64,000 nt of DNA, from positions 48,870,718-48,934,717 of the forward strand of contig CM039133.1 of the NCBI GenBank assembly GCA_022036555.1. The letters are read 5' to 3'. The stretch comes from Microstegium vimineum (lineage: Eukaryota; Streptophyta; Magnoliopsida; Poales; Poaceae). Each line of letters starts with the position of its first letter. Position 1 is the stretch's first letter. This document shows positions 47,401 through 58,589 of the stretch, in pieces. Made by a program: the position numbers and the translations under genes. Below the pieces are notes generated by a model. The model did no database searches and was not told the origin of the DNA. It saw nothing but the letters and a program-made list of their open reading frames with translations.

Positions 47401-48222
47401 TGTACTATATATACAGGAGGATCAGATTTTATTTGGGCAACTTGACGAGCTGAAAGCAAAGAACACGTATGCGGTTGGCTGAGATGACCATCAAATATTT
47501 AATGAGAAACAAGCCATCCTTCTCAACTAACGTACGATCAGTCCAGGATATGTCGTCAGTCTCGGTCCCCAATGCCGTAAATCGCACGAACAGGATCGAA
47601 CCGAGACGAAATCGAGCGACTATTTATATATAAAAAAGAAACACTCCCAGTCCCAGCTGATCGAGATCGATCGATCGATCGAGAGATGCCAAAGCCCAGC
47701 CAAGGTTTTAAATTCCGGCGAGTACATCGCCGACCGAAAGCCGCCATCTTTGGCTCCGGCGGCGGCGGTGGTAGTGTTCATGCTGACTCACTCACCGAAG
47801 GTGACGCGGAGGTAGCTGAAGGCGCCACCAGCGACGGGCATGTCGACGGCGAACTCGGTGTAACAGAAGGCGGAGAGGAGCGCGCAGAGCCCGGCAATGG
47901 CGTAGGACACGACGACGCCGGGGCCCGCGTAGAGCCGGGCGGCGCGGCCCGTGGTCACGAACACCCCGGCGCCGACCATGCCGCCGAGCCCGAGCCCCAC
48001 GAGGTCCCACCACCGCAGCGCGCGCGCCATCCGCGGGCCTGACCGCGCCCGCACGCGGCTCATCTCCTCCTGCGGCGCCGTCGCGGCGCACGCCCGCCGC
48101 GCCAGGCGACGCGGCGTCTGCGCCAGCGCAAGCCCGTACGCGCGCAGGCCCGAGAACGACGACGACCCTCCGCCGCCGCTGTCGTTGTCCGTGCTCTCCG
48201 CTACCAGCGCTGCCTTGTCCAT
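44438..48222 (-). CDS. CAT6-like: cationic amino acid transporter, CAT6/7 type (3' end missing)
   Basis: Exons on the minus strand: 48222-47796, 46651-46429, 45655-45304, 45208-44977 and 44740-44438 (cut by the gap). All junctions are GT-AG with matching phases, giving about 512 visible residues of an expected 590 or so. The ATG has a good context (GCCGCCATGG). The APC-superfamily fold starts at about residue 70 with GLGLGGMVGAGVFVTTGRAA. Further landmarks are AGLCALLSAFCYTEFAV, YLSYIGYDAVSTMAEEVE, MLGQARYLCVIARS and SIGTLFVFYMVANAVV. About 11 of 14 membrane helices are present; the last helices and the C-terminal tail are missing. Such proteins import Lys, Arg and neutral amino acids across the plasma membrane or tonoplast. 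Exon sequence shows no stop or frameshift, so the gene may be functional if the gap holds its end. The subgroup call is from similarity to Arabidopsis CAT6/CAT7. Confidence 0.9.
47152..47261. mobile_element. Stowaway-like MITE in CAT intron 1
   Basis: CTCCATCCATCGCAAAATAA at the left and a degenerate inverse ending TATGGAGG at the right, flanked by TA on both sides. About 110 bp, non-coding. It lies in the intron between exons 1 and 2. Confidence 0.5.
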
Positions 48223-48339
48223 GGCGGCGGCTCCTCGCTGGAGTTTCTCCGGGATTCGGGGGAGCCGGAGGGACGGTCTGGATCACGAGACGGGACACGG
48301 GGGGGCGAGGAGAGTGGGGAGAGGAGGCGGAGGCTGCGG

Positions 48340-48347
48340 TATTTAAA
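48340..48347 (-). promoter_or_regulatory. putative TATA box of the CAT gene
   Basis: On the minus strand TTTAAATA lies about 118 bp upstream of the ATG, in an otherwise GC-rich 5' flank. Confidence 0.4.
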
Positions 48348-48399
48348 GAACCGGCGGCGCAGCGATTTGCGTGCCAGTGCCAGTAGTACTGTATTTTCT

Positions 48400-49770
48400 C
48401 GTGCGGCGGGCTAGCTGGAAAGGGCATCTCGTCGGATAAATAAAACGACGAGATTTTGTTTTTTGGATGTAGTTCTATTTTTTTTTTCTGGATATTCAAT
48501 ATCCAGCCTCTACATCTAGGATGTACACAGTCAACAAATACAAAAGGAGATATAAAAACAAAAGAGAGAAAAGTCATAGTTTTATACATAGACCAAGACA
48601 ATTACAACAAAACGATAAATGTTTCTACCCTCTATTTGATCGACGAGAGGGCGTCCTTGGCTTGCTCTTGACGTCGCAGCTGAGTCTCAAATGTCGCAGT
48701 GCAGGCTTATGGTTAGGAGCGGTGTGTGCTTGTGTTGATGCCTTCAAGAAGATAAATGACGTCTGCATACGCAATCATCGACGAAAGGAAGATGGAACTT
48801 CAGCGACGTGGGGAAAATGACGTTGATTGCGTCATCGCCGCCGGCCCAGCACCGTCAGGCAGGGTTTTCACCCATATTCCAATATCCTGCAAGGCACATC
48901 TAAGCCGAACATACATACGAAGATGCCTGAGATGATCGGCAGGGTCTTCACCAGATACAATGAGGCAGCAGAAAAACAGGGGGCAACGATGTCCTTTGAT
49001 GTTGACGTCGGAGCCGATTTACGGGCCGCCTGGGAGCGGCGTGATCTGTGGGAGGGCGGGTTGGACGGCTTGTCGAGATAGTCGGTGCCAACACTGTCAT
49101 CCCCATCCGGTGCCTGGGGGTCCAGATCGACCCCCAATCCGAGGCAAACGCCCGCCTGAGTCCGCATCGTTGGAGCACCACCCGCACCGAGAAGGGGCAG
49201 CACGGGGCAGCAGCCGGCGGATCCAGGCCTGAGATACCCAGATCGGCCCGCCGCCGCCAGACCCCTTCACCAGTGTAGGTACGCCGGCCGCCGTCCGCGT
49301 CGCCTAGCCCACCGGGGCGCGTGCCAGATCGGCCGCCACCCGAGCAGGTCGCCACCTCGCAGCACCGCCGGGAGAATCGCAGATCCGGTGGATGAGGAAC
49401 GGATCGGTCACGCCTCCTCCCGGTGGCCGCCGGCCCCGCCGCCGTCCTAGACCTTCCGCCGGTCGATCGGACGCGGAAGGGCCAGGTCCTGGCGCGGAGG
49501 GAACGGATCCAGTCGAGGAGGGGCCGGATCGGCCGCTCCTCTACCCAGGGACCACCGGTACCGGAGAAGAAGGGGGATGGAGGAGGCACGGAGGTGCACG
49601 GGAGGCCTAGGAAGGCGCGGGCGGGGAACCTTCTTGGGGCCCGCCGCCGCCGCCGTGCGCAGGGAGGCGGCGACGGTGGCCGAAGAGGACGCGCTGAGGG
49701 CGGCTCCGGGCAGGCGGCGGCGGCGGCGGGTGCCCCCGAGTCGCCCGTCACTGTATTTGGTATTCTATAG
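48400..49770. other. upstream region of CAT with a GC-rich block, no supported gene
   Basis: A T-run at 48479-48488 starts a retroposon-like segment. The block at 49000-49750 is very GC-rich, with long ORFs on both strands that have Arg/Pro/Gly-biased composition and no recognised domain. It could be a captured gene fragment or a retroelement leader. Confidence 0.35.
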
Positions 49771-50243
49771 AATTTAAAATAAATTAAATCTCAATCCACC
49801 TCAATACATTTTTTATCGCACATGTTGTTCATGCTTCCAACCAAACAAGTTGAACATGTACATTTCTCATTGCAAAATTAAAGCTGTGCGAGAATCTTAT
49901 CACTTACCAAATGTAAGCTCTAAAGTACTCGCATCATCTGCAAAATAAAACAACGATAGAATTTGTGCAAGTTAAATTATTTTAACTTTAACCGATAGTA
50001 AATATTTACTATTAATGTCGCACTTCCCATCAAAACCCTCTCGTTTGACCAAGTAGCCCTAGTGAGGCCCAATGCAATACCCTAGCCAGCCTAGGGCCCA
50101 CCTACATGAGGCCAAAGGGAGGCCAAAAACGCGACCAAGAGGCGCCCCTTGAAAGGCGAGCATCCAAACATGCATCCTAAATGCCAATCTAGGTACGTAG
50201 TATTAACTATTATGCGGTGGAGATTTTATCAACTAGTTAATTA
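49771..50243. other. intergenic, no gene seen
   Basis: AT-rich sequence without recognisable features. Confidence 0.3.
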
Positions 50244-50597
50244 GAGCATCTTCAAGAGCTTGCTATCTCAACTTGACATCCATTTATTATTGGCAAAACA
50301 AAAAAAATTAGTCTCCAATAGTTTGACAAAACAACTTGACATTGATAGCAACTTGACATATCTCCCCTCCTCACTTGGCAAATATACCATCCTGAGGCAA
50401 CTTGACATCTTCTCTTCTCCCGCTGCCGCCTCTTCTTCGGGAAAAAAGTCTTGTGTGCCTTCTTTTTTTCATTTTGTTAAGTCCAAAATAGAAAACTATT
50501 GGAGAGAGACTGTTTTTTTTACTTTGTATATTGTTTTGGGAGTTGACAAAACACGAGATTTGCTAATTAGTGAAATATAGATAACTCTTGGAGATGC
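50244..50597. mobile_element. MITE with GAGCATCT(T/C)CAAGAG ends
   Basis: GAGCATCTTCAAGAGCTTGCT at the left (written to its 15-base core) pairs with TCTTGGAGATGC at the right in inverse orientation. The interior of about 330 bp repeats CAACTTGACAT several times. The end motif is common in Tourist/PIF-like grass MITEs. Confidence 0.55.
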
Positions 50598-50801
50598 CAC
50601 GTTGTTAGAGGAGTATATGCCAATAGCTAATATATAGTTCCATTCACTTAGTCAACCATCTATTAACAAGTGGACCCAAATAGTTCCTATTAATAATTAA
50701 TAGATAGCTAACCTACTAGTCTACTCCCTCTCATTCCAAATTTTATAATGTTTTGAACTTTTTTAGCTACGCACTTAGATATATACTATATCTAGTACTA
50801 A

Positions 50802-50934
50802 CTCCACTCTAAATTATAGTTTGTTTGACTTTTCTAATCCTAAGTTTGACCATTCATTTTATTCAAAAATTTATAAAAAAATATTACTTTTTATTACTTT
50901 AATAATAAAAGTTCTTCAAATATGACTTAAATTT

Positions 50935-50981
<47 letters not shown>

Positions 50982-51040
50982 ACGTGTGATCAAACTTAGG
51001 ATTAAAAAGCTAAATTAATTATAATTTACAATGAAGGGAG
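50802..51040. mobile_element. Stowaway-like MITE containing an (AT)n tract
   Basis: The left end CTCCACTCTAAATTATAG and the inverse of the right end (CTCCCTTCATTGTAAATTAT) are imperfect inverted repeats. The shared inner word TAATCCTAAGTTTGA is found on both arms. A 42-bp (AT)n run at 50937-50978 lies in the middle. Confidence 0.6.
50937..50978. repeat. (AT)n microsatellite
   Basis: About 21 uninterrupted AT repeats inside the MITE. Confidence 0.9.
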
Positions 51041-52710
51041 TGCATATTAAAAATAATGAATTTTGGGACTTCAAAACGAACATGTATATATACAGACATA
51101 CAGTACGTAGGGCAGATCGAGTTCACTGCCTTTTCTGGCATTGGCTGGTCAAATTGCAAGGACGAATCATCCGACACAAATTCTACGAGTTGGATTCAAA
51201 TCAAGAGAAAAGAAAGTAGTACGGAAATAGAGAAATGTATATCATCAGCCCCATGATGATTGGATGAAGAAAAGGGGCAAGTTGAGTCCTAGTATTGTTA
51301 ACCGTCTCCACTAGAATTATTCATATGTGACCCCCGGGTCATTTTCATTCATCCATCCATCGATCCCGACTCGTACGCTCTCTCCTTTTCACAGTTTTGG
51401 ACACTTCTTTTCGTTCGAATATATAAGATTGGTTCTTTGGTGAAGAACCCATGTGCAACAGGTTTTAATATACTCTTGTCAACAAGTTGCAGCATATGCA
51501 TATTAGTATATAAGTAGGCCAAAAGACCTTAGGAATGTACTATAAACAAATTTCGAGCCAATGGGGGTGATCATCTGAACTCTACGAAGCTTTCAATCAT
51601 CGTTTCCAGTATAGCCTCATTTTACTAGAAAAAGGAAATCCGTTTTTTCGATATTCGCAGCGCACACAAACAATTGTATACTACATGCCAAGAAAAAAGC
51701 AAGAAAGAAATCATTTGGGAATGTTATCAAGCATCCCTTTCGGTATAGAATCTAGGGATATGTATGTATCGATATATATCGTATCTACTACATGATACAC
51801 GTGTGATTTCAATGTTTTTTTTGCGACGAAAGAAGAATTATATTATATAATAGCCGGATACATTAACATATTACAAACACTCTGGATTACACTAGATATA
51901 TCCAGAAACTGATTTTCGTCTAAAATATACACACGCCGTGAAAAGCTCCAAATCTTAAAACCAAACATTTTTGACACTTCGTATAGATGACCGCACAGGC
52001 AAATACTCGGCACCAGCAATAGCGGCAAGCCTGAAAACAGATGCCCAACGGACGGCCAACATTCCTATAGGTGGAATTGATGATCTTTTTCTTCTTGCTG
52101 GTGTCTTCCTTCTTCTTCTTTCTGCCACCGAAGAATGAGAAAGACTGATCTGAAGGATATTCTCCCTAGTCTTTCATTGTGGCCAGATCTAACCACAACA
52201 AAACGAAGAAAAAGACCGGAGAAAATTATTCCATGACGGCGACATCATCTCTGCCTTGATGCTGCCGTCCGGAAACAAAGATCTCCATGTCGTCATGTCG
52301 ATGAAGATGGTGACGCCGAAGTTGTCGCCCTCGTCTTCAACGAAGCCGCCATGGAGAAAACGATTCCACCCTTCTCCTTCACCGTTGCCGGAGAAGAGGA
52401 GGAGGAAATAAAACTCCAATACCAAGAACTTTGGCATGGAGAAGCCCTAACCCTAAGGACTTTATCTACTGGAGAAACTTATTAAAAACAATGGATCACC
52501 GCTCCCTTCAGCCCCCGGCGAGATGCCGTAGGGGAAGGGAGGGGGACCAGCGGCGACGACGAAGGGCGGCGAGCGAGTGGCGGCGTGCGGCCTCACGGCT
52601 TTTCTATGTTATTCAATGATGTGTTTCCTATTTACTTAGACTAAAGGCTCATTTCGTGGGATTTGGGGGTTTGCACTCCAGCTCTATCGCGGCAATAATA
52701 CAGGTATGTT
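51041..52710. other. intergenic; possible minus-oriented retroposon at about 51820-52440
   Basis: No gene is supported. At about 51815 a T-run precedes some 600 bp of gene-like composition, as a poly(A)-tailed insertion in minus orientation would look. Domains are not recognised. Confidence 0.3.
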
Positions 52711-53015
52711 GTCAAGGGGTTCACGACGCAATGACAAAGGCCATTGGTTGGGGGGGGGGCTCCCACCCAGGGTTTAAATCCTGGGTGCGACATTTTATTC
52801 TGGATTTATTCCAGGATTTTCCGGCGCTACTCATTAAGTGGTAGGCGACGTTCCCGTCGACAGCGAGGCGCCTATGGTGACTTCGTGAACTTCAAGATTT
52901 GCCGGCTCAGTCCTTCGAAGGTGCTCATAGGGGTAGGGTTTGCGTGCGTGTGTTCGTAGAGGCGAGTGTGCATGCGTGTTGTCTGCGTTGTACTGTGTAC
53001 TCTCAAAAAAATAAT
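52711..53015 (+). mobile_element. tRNA-derived SINE, copy 2, with perfect target-site duplications
   Basis: A 17-bp direct repeat AATAATACAGGTATGTT lies directly outside both ends (52694-52710 and 53016-53032). The B-box-like GGTTTAAATCC is at 52771-52781, and the 3' tail is A-rich with AAT repeats. The body matches the copy at window positions 1-256. The length (305 bp), tail and flanking duplication fit LINE-mobilised retroposition of a SINE. Confidence 0.85.
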
Positions 53016-53032
53016 AATAATACAGGTATGTT

Positions 53033-53225
53033 TGGATCACTTCTTAACTTTGAACTTTAAAAACTTTAGAGCACTTTAGCGGAGTATTTAGATCTAAACA
53101 CTTTAGTTGAGTATTTAGATCTAAAGCTTTAATGTGAGGCATGTTAAAGTTTATAGTTAACTTTAAACTACATGCTTAAATACATTAGTTCTAAAGTTCA
53201 GAGAAGAGGATCTGAACACAAGCTC
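53033..53225. repeat. possible MITE with TTTAGATCTAAA-rich interior
   Basis: Repeated words CACTTTAG-GAGTATTTAGATCTAAA, and loosely inverted ends (GTTTGGATC-CTTCTTAACTTTGA against TAAAGTTCAGAGAAGAGGATC). Boundaries are uncertain. Confidence 0.4.
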
Positions 53226-53505
53226 TATGGAACGAAATAATTAGAGCTAGTGAAGGCACAATTTGTGGACTCTATTAGCTCTTTCTCTTTTTAGTTTTTT
53301 TTTCTCTTGGGTCTGCAAAATGACTCCTTTCTATATGAAGTGAACTAAAAATTTGCCATGAGTAGTTAGGCGTGGTCATCAAGTCGTTTTGATCAAGATC
53401 TAAGTCAAATACTGAGAATATAAATCATTAATATCTTTTAAGTTGTTGAGTTTGAACATGCAAAGACCATATGGATAGAATCATACAATTGTCTTGAAAA
53501 GTACT

Positions 53506-53710
53506 GAGCAAGACTAATGTAACAATTTTTTAACCTCTGACGAACCAATACACTCTTAAATTTTGCTTTCCAACTATTTTTTATAAAAACAAGAAGCGGA
53601 AGTTATGCTTTGATACAGTGTTAGAATTAAATTACGAGTACAATGGAGTACAAAATTTAAGAGTGTATTGGTTCGTCAGAGGTTAAAAAATTGTTACATT
53701 AGTCTTGCTC
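53506..53710. repeat. perfect 60-bp inverted repeat with 85-bp spacer
   Basis: The left arm 53506-53565 is the exact reverse complement of 53651-53710, read base by base. Pairing stops sharply at both the outer and inner ends. The arms begin GAGCAAGACTAATGTAACAA. A transcript across it would fold into a 60-bp stem with no mismatch. No TA or TTA duplication is obvious at the outer ends. Confidence 0.9.
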
Positions 53711-54241
53711 TTATTAGCATGCAAGCAGATGCAGGAGTTGACATGGCCGTAGTAGCAGGTACTAGCAGCGGCGCCGGGCGTACGAGTGCGCTGCGGCCAC
53801 CACCTATCACCAGCTCCCACGCACACGCATGCAATTCATCGCTGCGCGCGGTTGATTGGTGTGGCGCGCCGCCCAGCCCAGTGTCCGCCTCGAACTCCTC
53901 TACCCCGTGCGCCACCGCCCACTGCCGCCGCGGCGGCGGCGTGGACCAGTGCTGTGCGTGCGGGCGTGGCCCACTCCGACCAGATAGCGGGTCCCGAGGC
54001 GGCGGCGACGCGCAGCGTGTCCGTCCGGCACCGTGTCCCCGTCGCCGCAATGCATGGCGGTTCTGTGCCTTCGTGGCCTTGTTTACTCCCAGTACGTGCC
54101 AGTACGGCCGTTCGCCGCGGATACCACTGTGCCGGCCACCGCGAGCAGATCACGAGAAAAGGTTCGCACACGTACTGTACAGGCGTAGTAGCGTGCTTCG
54201 CTTTGTTTGGGGCTTTGGGCCTTATTTAGTTTGGCCGCTCA
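53711..54241. other. GC-rich segment, no supported gene
   Basis: A 221-codon ORF on the plus strand (53668-54333) crosses the inverted-repeat arm and the next MITE, and long frames exist on the other strand. Composition, not selection, is the likely cause. Confidence 0.4.
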
Positions 54242-54492
54242 GAGCAAGTACAATGATCAGCTGCAAGCCGGCTGAATCTCTGCTGGCAGAGAGAGAGAGT
54301 GCAGAACAGGCGTCAAGGGAAACGCCGGCCTGAAGCGAGCGAAAGCAGCAGCGCTATACTCTCATTGGCTATTGTGCTGTAGTGCTCACTCCTCATTAGT
54401 TGCATGTCATACTAAAAAGCTGCTCCTACTGCTGTCATGCCAGGCTGGAGTTTTATTTCGCCCGCTTACCGGCTGGATCATTATACTTGCTC
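54242..54492. mobile_element. Tourist/PIF-Harbinger-like MITE
   Basis: GAGCAAGTACAATGATC at the left is the near-perfect inverse of GATCATTATACTTGCTC at the right. GCCGGCT/ACCGGC is also shared. The trinucleotide TCA flanks both ends (54239-54241 and 54493-54495). About 251 bp, non-coding. Confidence 0.75.
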
Positions 54493-54618
54493 TCATTGAC
54501 GTGACGAAGACACATGCCGACATTGAAGTGCTCAAGCAAAGCCTAAGACAATGTACTAGTAATAAAAAACAATAGTACAGTACCAAATGTAGAGCTAGCT
54601 TCCGCGCTAACCAAAAGG

Positions 54619-54880
54619 TTAGGGATGGAAGTGACATGAATAATTCTCGATATCTGTCCATTCCAAAAGAGTTTAAACCCTAAATGGATTTAATTAATCC
54701 GTATAAGAATCAATAGATTTAACATCCGTATCATATCTGAATCTGAATCCTCAAAGTTAGATTTTTAAGATGTCAATATCTGGCGCATCCAACTCCAAAT
54801 CCCGAAAATAAAAAAGACTACTCATATTCGTTGTTCGTAATAATATCCGTTCGTATCTTGTTTGGTTTCTTCATCCCTAC
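54619..54880. mobile_element. possible non-autonomous element with TAGGGATG ends
   Basis: TTAGGGATGGAA at the left and TTCATCCCTAC at the right are short inverted ends around about 240 bp of AT-rich sequence with ATATCCGT-like words. The motif is frequent in plant non-autonomous DNA elements; the evidence is modest. Confidence 0.45.
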
Positions 54881-54993
54881 TAATATCATGAATGTCTATT
54901 CAATTTCATGACACTTTGACCGCCATCCTCCTCAATTTTACATAAGAACTTTTAAAATGGCATACTCCTAGTTCTTAAAGAAACAAGATGATG

Positions 54994-55450
54994 CTATGAA
55001 TTGAAATCAACAAATACAATATATACACACCGCCATTCATTTCTTGAGCCCTCGCTTGACAAATTTATTATGCAGTTTCTTATGCCTTCAAAGTGCTTTA
55101 GAACAATTTTTTTAATCTTCAACCGATGTAAAATAGCAGAGAATGTTCTTTCAACTCTAGCTATTGCCACTGGCAAAATTAATGCAAGTTTAGTGAGACC
55201 ATTAATACACCAAAGGGAAATGTGTATGTATATAAGTTTCAACCATCGTCTCAACAAGGTTCCCAAGATCAATACAAGTTGAGAAATCATTAGCATTTCT
55301 AACTTCATCAATGAATAGGCGAAGTTTATCAAAATTCCTCAATAAATCAGTCATGATTGGAGAAGTCATCGGCATAAATCTTAGCAAGATCAACTAACTT
55401 ATCTACCTCAAAGTTGGCAAAAGAATTCTTCGAATCAAGACATGCAACAC
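54994..55450 (-). pseudogene. hAT-superfamily transposase C-terminal relic
   Basis: On the minus strand, the segment 55450-55360 reads VDKLVDLAKIYADDFSNHD-like. Then 55350-55210 reads LRLFIDEVRNANDFSTCIDL in another frame, and 55200-55020 reads LALILPVAIARVERTFSAI. This is the order of the hAT dimerisation region in zinc-finger MYM-type/TTF-type transposase proteins. Several frameshifts and stops are needed to join the pieces. Only the C-terminal region is left, without a DDE core, and the relic cannot be functional. Confidence 0.75.
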
Positions 55451-57559
55451 ATTAGAGTTGTATTTTAGGAATGAAATCGATTATTTAACTAATAAAAAAT
55501 CCGACCGAACACAATATTAAAAATCCCTATGGTCTACATGTTTCTAAAATTTTGGTCCATGCTCGACAGCCTCAAGCCCAAATCTGCTCCCATATGAAAC
55601 CACTATAGAAATTATATGTTGTTTCTACATTCCAATGCACTATATGCATTCATCTATAGCCAAGCTATTCACTTATCACCGAATTTTCTACCTCCTATCA
55701 TTTCATCATATTTCTATCTATTCGCCACCTATCACAAAGTCAACACTCTCAATGTAGAAACTAGCATGGTTTCAGTCTATGTTATTTACCTTGTAATGTA
55801 GACATTTTGCTGATCTAAAAAGTAATCTATCAAGGAGAGAGTAAAATTAAAAAAATGGTTTCTAAACAAGAAACTATGTCTCAGCGCGAATGGATGATAG
55901 AAGAAACTAAGTTGCAACGGGGAGGGCTACTTGGTTTCTATAGTAGTTACTTTCTCCATCCCTAAATAATTATCGTCGTTGATGTGCTCTCTCCATCCCT
56001 AAATAATCATCATCGTTGATGTGCGTGCCGCAAGTTTGACTCAATTTATAAAAAAACACATACAACATTTGTATCTCTAAATAAATTTGTTAAAAAACTA
56101 GATTCAAAGATATTTCTAATGATACTAATTATGTATCATAAATATCAATATTTTTAATATATATAGTCAAATTTGTTTATCAGGAAGCGAAAATGATAGA
56201 CATTCAGGGAAAGAGGGGTAGATAAGAAGAGTGTACTAGATGGAGGGTAAGAAAAGGCTCCACACAAACAAAAACATGCATTGTGATTTGTGAAGTGCTT
56301 CCCGCAGGTAATTTCTTAGGCTATCAAAACTATCTAGTAGTTTCTACATTAAAAGTGTTCTAAGAACAATCTCAAACAAAGGCATTATCAAAGTAGTTTC
56401 TACTTTCTATGGTGTGCCATGTCATGTAGTCCCTTACTTTCTATGATAGCAATCCCAATGCTAGGAACCACAGAAAGTTCTTATTACAGTTAATTTATAT
56501 ACCGGATATAAAAAACTATGTTTCTAATAGATAGTTTCTATAGAATGAATTTTTTATCTAATCACATGTCTTCTCTCTCCATCATCCACCTACCATACCT
56601 CTTCATATCTTGTTCCTTATGTAGACATAGTTTTTTTATAAAAAAAACCATCTCATCTCTCTTCTTTAATTACAGTGTCACATCATCTTTTTGCTTAGTT
56701 GATACCCTTATTAATGAAGATAGAAACCATATATTATAGTGGTTGAGAGTGCTCTGGCGACATGCATGTCATATAGTAGTCAGCAGCTAAGAAACTTTTA
56801 ACTAACAATCTACAATGCCTAATTGTGGTATACAGAATGAACTCCGCTAATCATGTTTCTCCTATATCTCTCTCTCTCTCTCTTGTACTGTGGTATGCAT
56901 CCCAACATATTTCATTTAGTTTTCTAGACTTCGGTTGTTGTGCAGGATCTAATTCATTGCACGAATTTTTTTCTCCCCCTCTCTCTCCTCTTCTAGTTTT
57001 AATGCTCTCCCGAATTCAGCAAATTGTCCTGCATGGCTACATTGCGTAACACCACATTAAACGGCATAAAAACTCTACTCGTCATAGCAGTGGGGCAAAT
57101 ACCTAATTTTGTTCTCTTTCTTGGCCTTGAGTCCTTGACCATGCTGGGTGCGTAGCTAGCTAGCTGCGCCGTGAACGTTTTCATGATTCATGTATGCATG
57201 GGTGGGGATTGGGGAAGCAGCAGGGAGAGACGGCTATTACCACGTAGTACAGCCACATTCCTATCGAACTTATATATTTTTATTAACCTTTTTTCTGAAA
57301 TAATTTTAAAATTAGAACAGTTGCTTTTTTATTTTTGAATCTAATCCATTTGGCGTCTTTGACGCGATCAACACATATATAGGGCGACGATTTCTAGCAA
57401 AAAATCCTTTCCACGCCACTCCTATTAGCGCGTGGCGCAGCAGCACTATAGCTCCACCAACCAAATTGACGAGGCAAAGTGCAACCTTAGAAAAATTATA
57501 TTTTTTTATATGGACTCCGATGAATATGATTTTTATCAAAAAAAAATAGCCCTCGACAA
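55451..57559. other. intergenic with MITE remnants, no gene seen
   Basis: Includes a tandem duplication of a TCTCCATCCCTAAATAAT-headed block at 55951-55984 and 55988-56023, perhaps a duplicated Stowaway end. Stretches at 55900-56230 and 56450-56760 resemble decayed MITEs. A short (TC)n run lies at about 56868-56883. Confidence 0.4.
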
Positions 57560-57868
57560 CACTACTAGAATCAACCAAACCCTAGGGAAATGCTAAGAAA
57601 ACGGTAGGGAAACAGTTTCCCTTGGAGATTTAGTAGGAAAAGGTCTATAGGGAACATTTCGACGAAAAAGTCATCTTGCCCTACGGTTTTTTGTGAAAAC
57701 CCTAAGTTTCCCTAGAAATTTTACTTCCTGGGGAAATCAGTTACATGACATGCATATCCACGTGGAAAGCTTCTTTCCCTACGGTTTGACATCCCAGGGA
57801 AAGAAATGTGCCAATATTTTATTTTTATACCTCACTTCTACATTCTTCATTTATTTAGGCTTTTGCTA

Positions 57869-58402
57869 CGGTACTCCGGAATGAATGTGGATTGTCCATT
57901 TATTCTGATCCAACGGTCACGATCATCTATTACCTCCTAGGAGGTAATAGTATTTATTGAATTTTTATTTTATAAAAATAGGGTAAATAAGGAAGTTTTG
58001 TAATATTTAAAATATTTTTTAAGATTTGGTTGTTAAGATGCATGCGGTATACGAGCCAATAGAAAAAAAAGGAAAAAAAACCCACGCATGCAGATATGAG
58101 GGAGAGAAAAAAAGGAAAAAAAACCCCCACAAATGCATCGAGGGAGAGAAAAAAAAGGAAAAAAAAAACCCATGCATCGTATGCATATAAGAGCCTAGAG
58201 AAAAAAGGAGAGAAAAAAGGAAAAAAACTCACGCAACTCACGCATGCAGATAGTAACGGGGTTTCCTCCGTCATTACCGGCGCATGGTGTTTTATTTTTT
58301 AATTTTTTATTTATTAATTTATTTAGTAAATTATTAAGTTTAGAAAAATCAATGGTCCATATTTGATTTAAGATATTACCTCCTGGGAGGTAACCGGAGT
58401 AC
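57869..58402. mobile_element. element nested in the CACTA transposon, with GGTACTCCGG and TTACCTCC(T/C)(A/G)GGAGGTAA ends
   Basis: GGTACTCCGG at about 57874 pairs with CCGGAGTACC near 58393. A palindromic word ATTACCTCCTAGGAGGTAAT at 57930-57949 reappears as ATTACCTCCTGGGAGGTAA at 58376-58394. The interior contains a purine-rich tandem repeat. The superfamily is not assigned. Confidence 0.5.
58055..58250 (+). repeat. degenerate purine-rich minisatellite
   Basis: A unit of roughly 45-55 bp, made of GGGAGAGAAAAAAAGG, an A-run, CCCACGCATGCA and a spacer, recurs three to four times with length changes in the A-runs. Confidence 0.65.
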
Positions 58403-58589
58403 CTGAGCATTGACCATTTATTTAATTTTCATTGATAAAACAATCCATCCTGAATAATATATTTACTCCTTAAAATTGTATCACATATCGAATAAAAGCA
58501 GTCCTAACTCATAACTTATGAGTATTCCATGAAAAAACGAAAAAAAAGTAGAGACGTTTCCAAAATGAAAAGTAAAAAAAAAGCAGAGC

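Noticed and set aside
47788..48601. 269-codon minus-strand ORF overlapping CAT exon 1
   Set aside because: A different frame of the CAT exon and its promoter; the CAT frame has clear homology and correct splice phases.
48948..49751. 267-codon minus-strand ORF
   Set aside because: Arg/Pro/Ala-biased and overlapped by long ORFs on the opposite strand; no domain.
53668..54333. 221-codon plus-strand ORF
   Set aside because: It starts in an inverted-repeat arm and ends inside a MITE; composition-driven.
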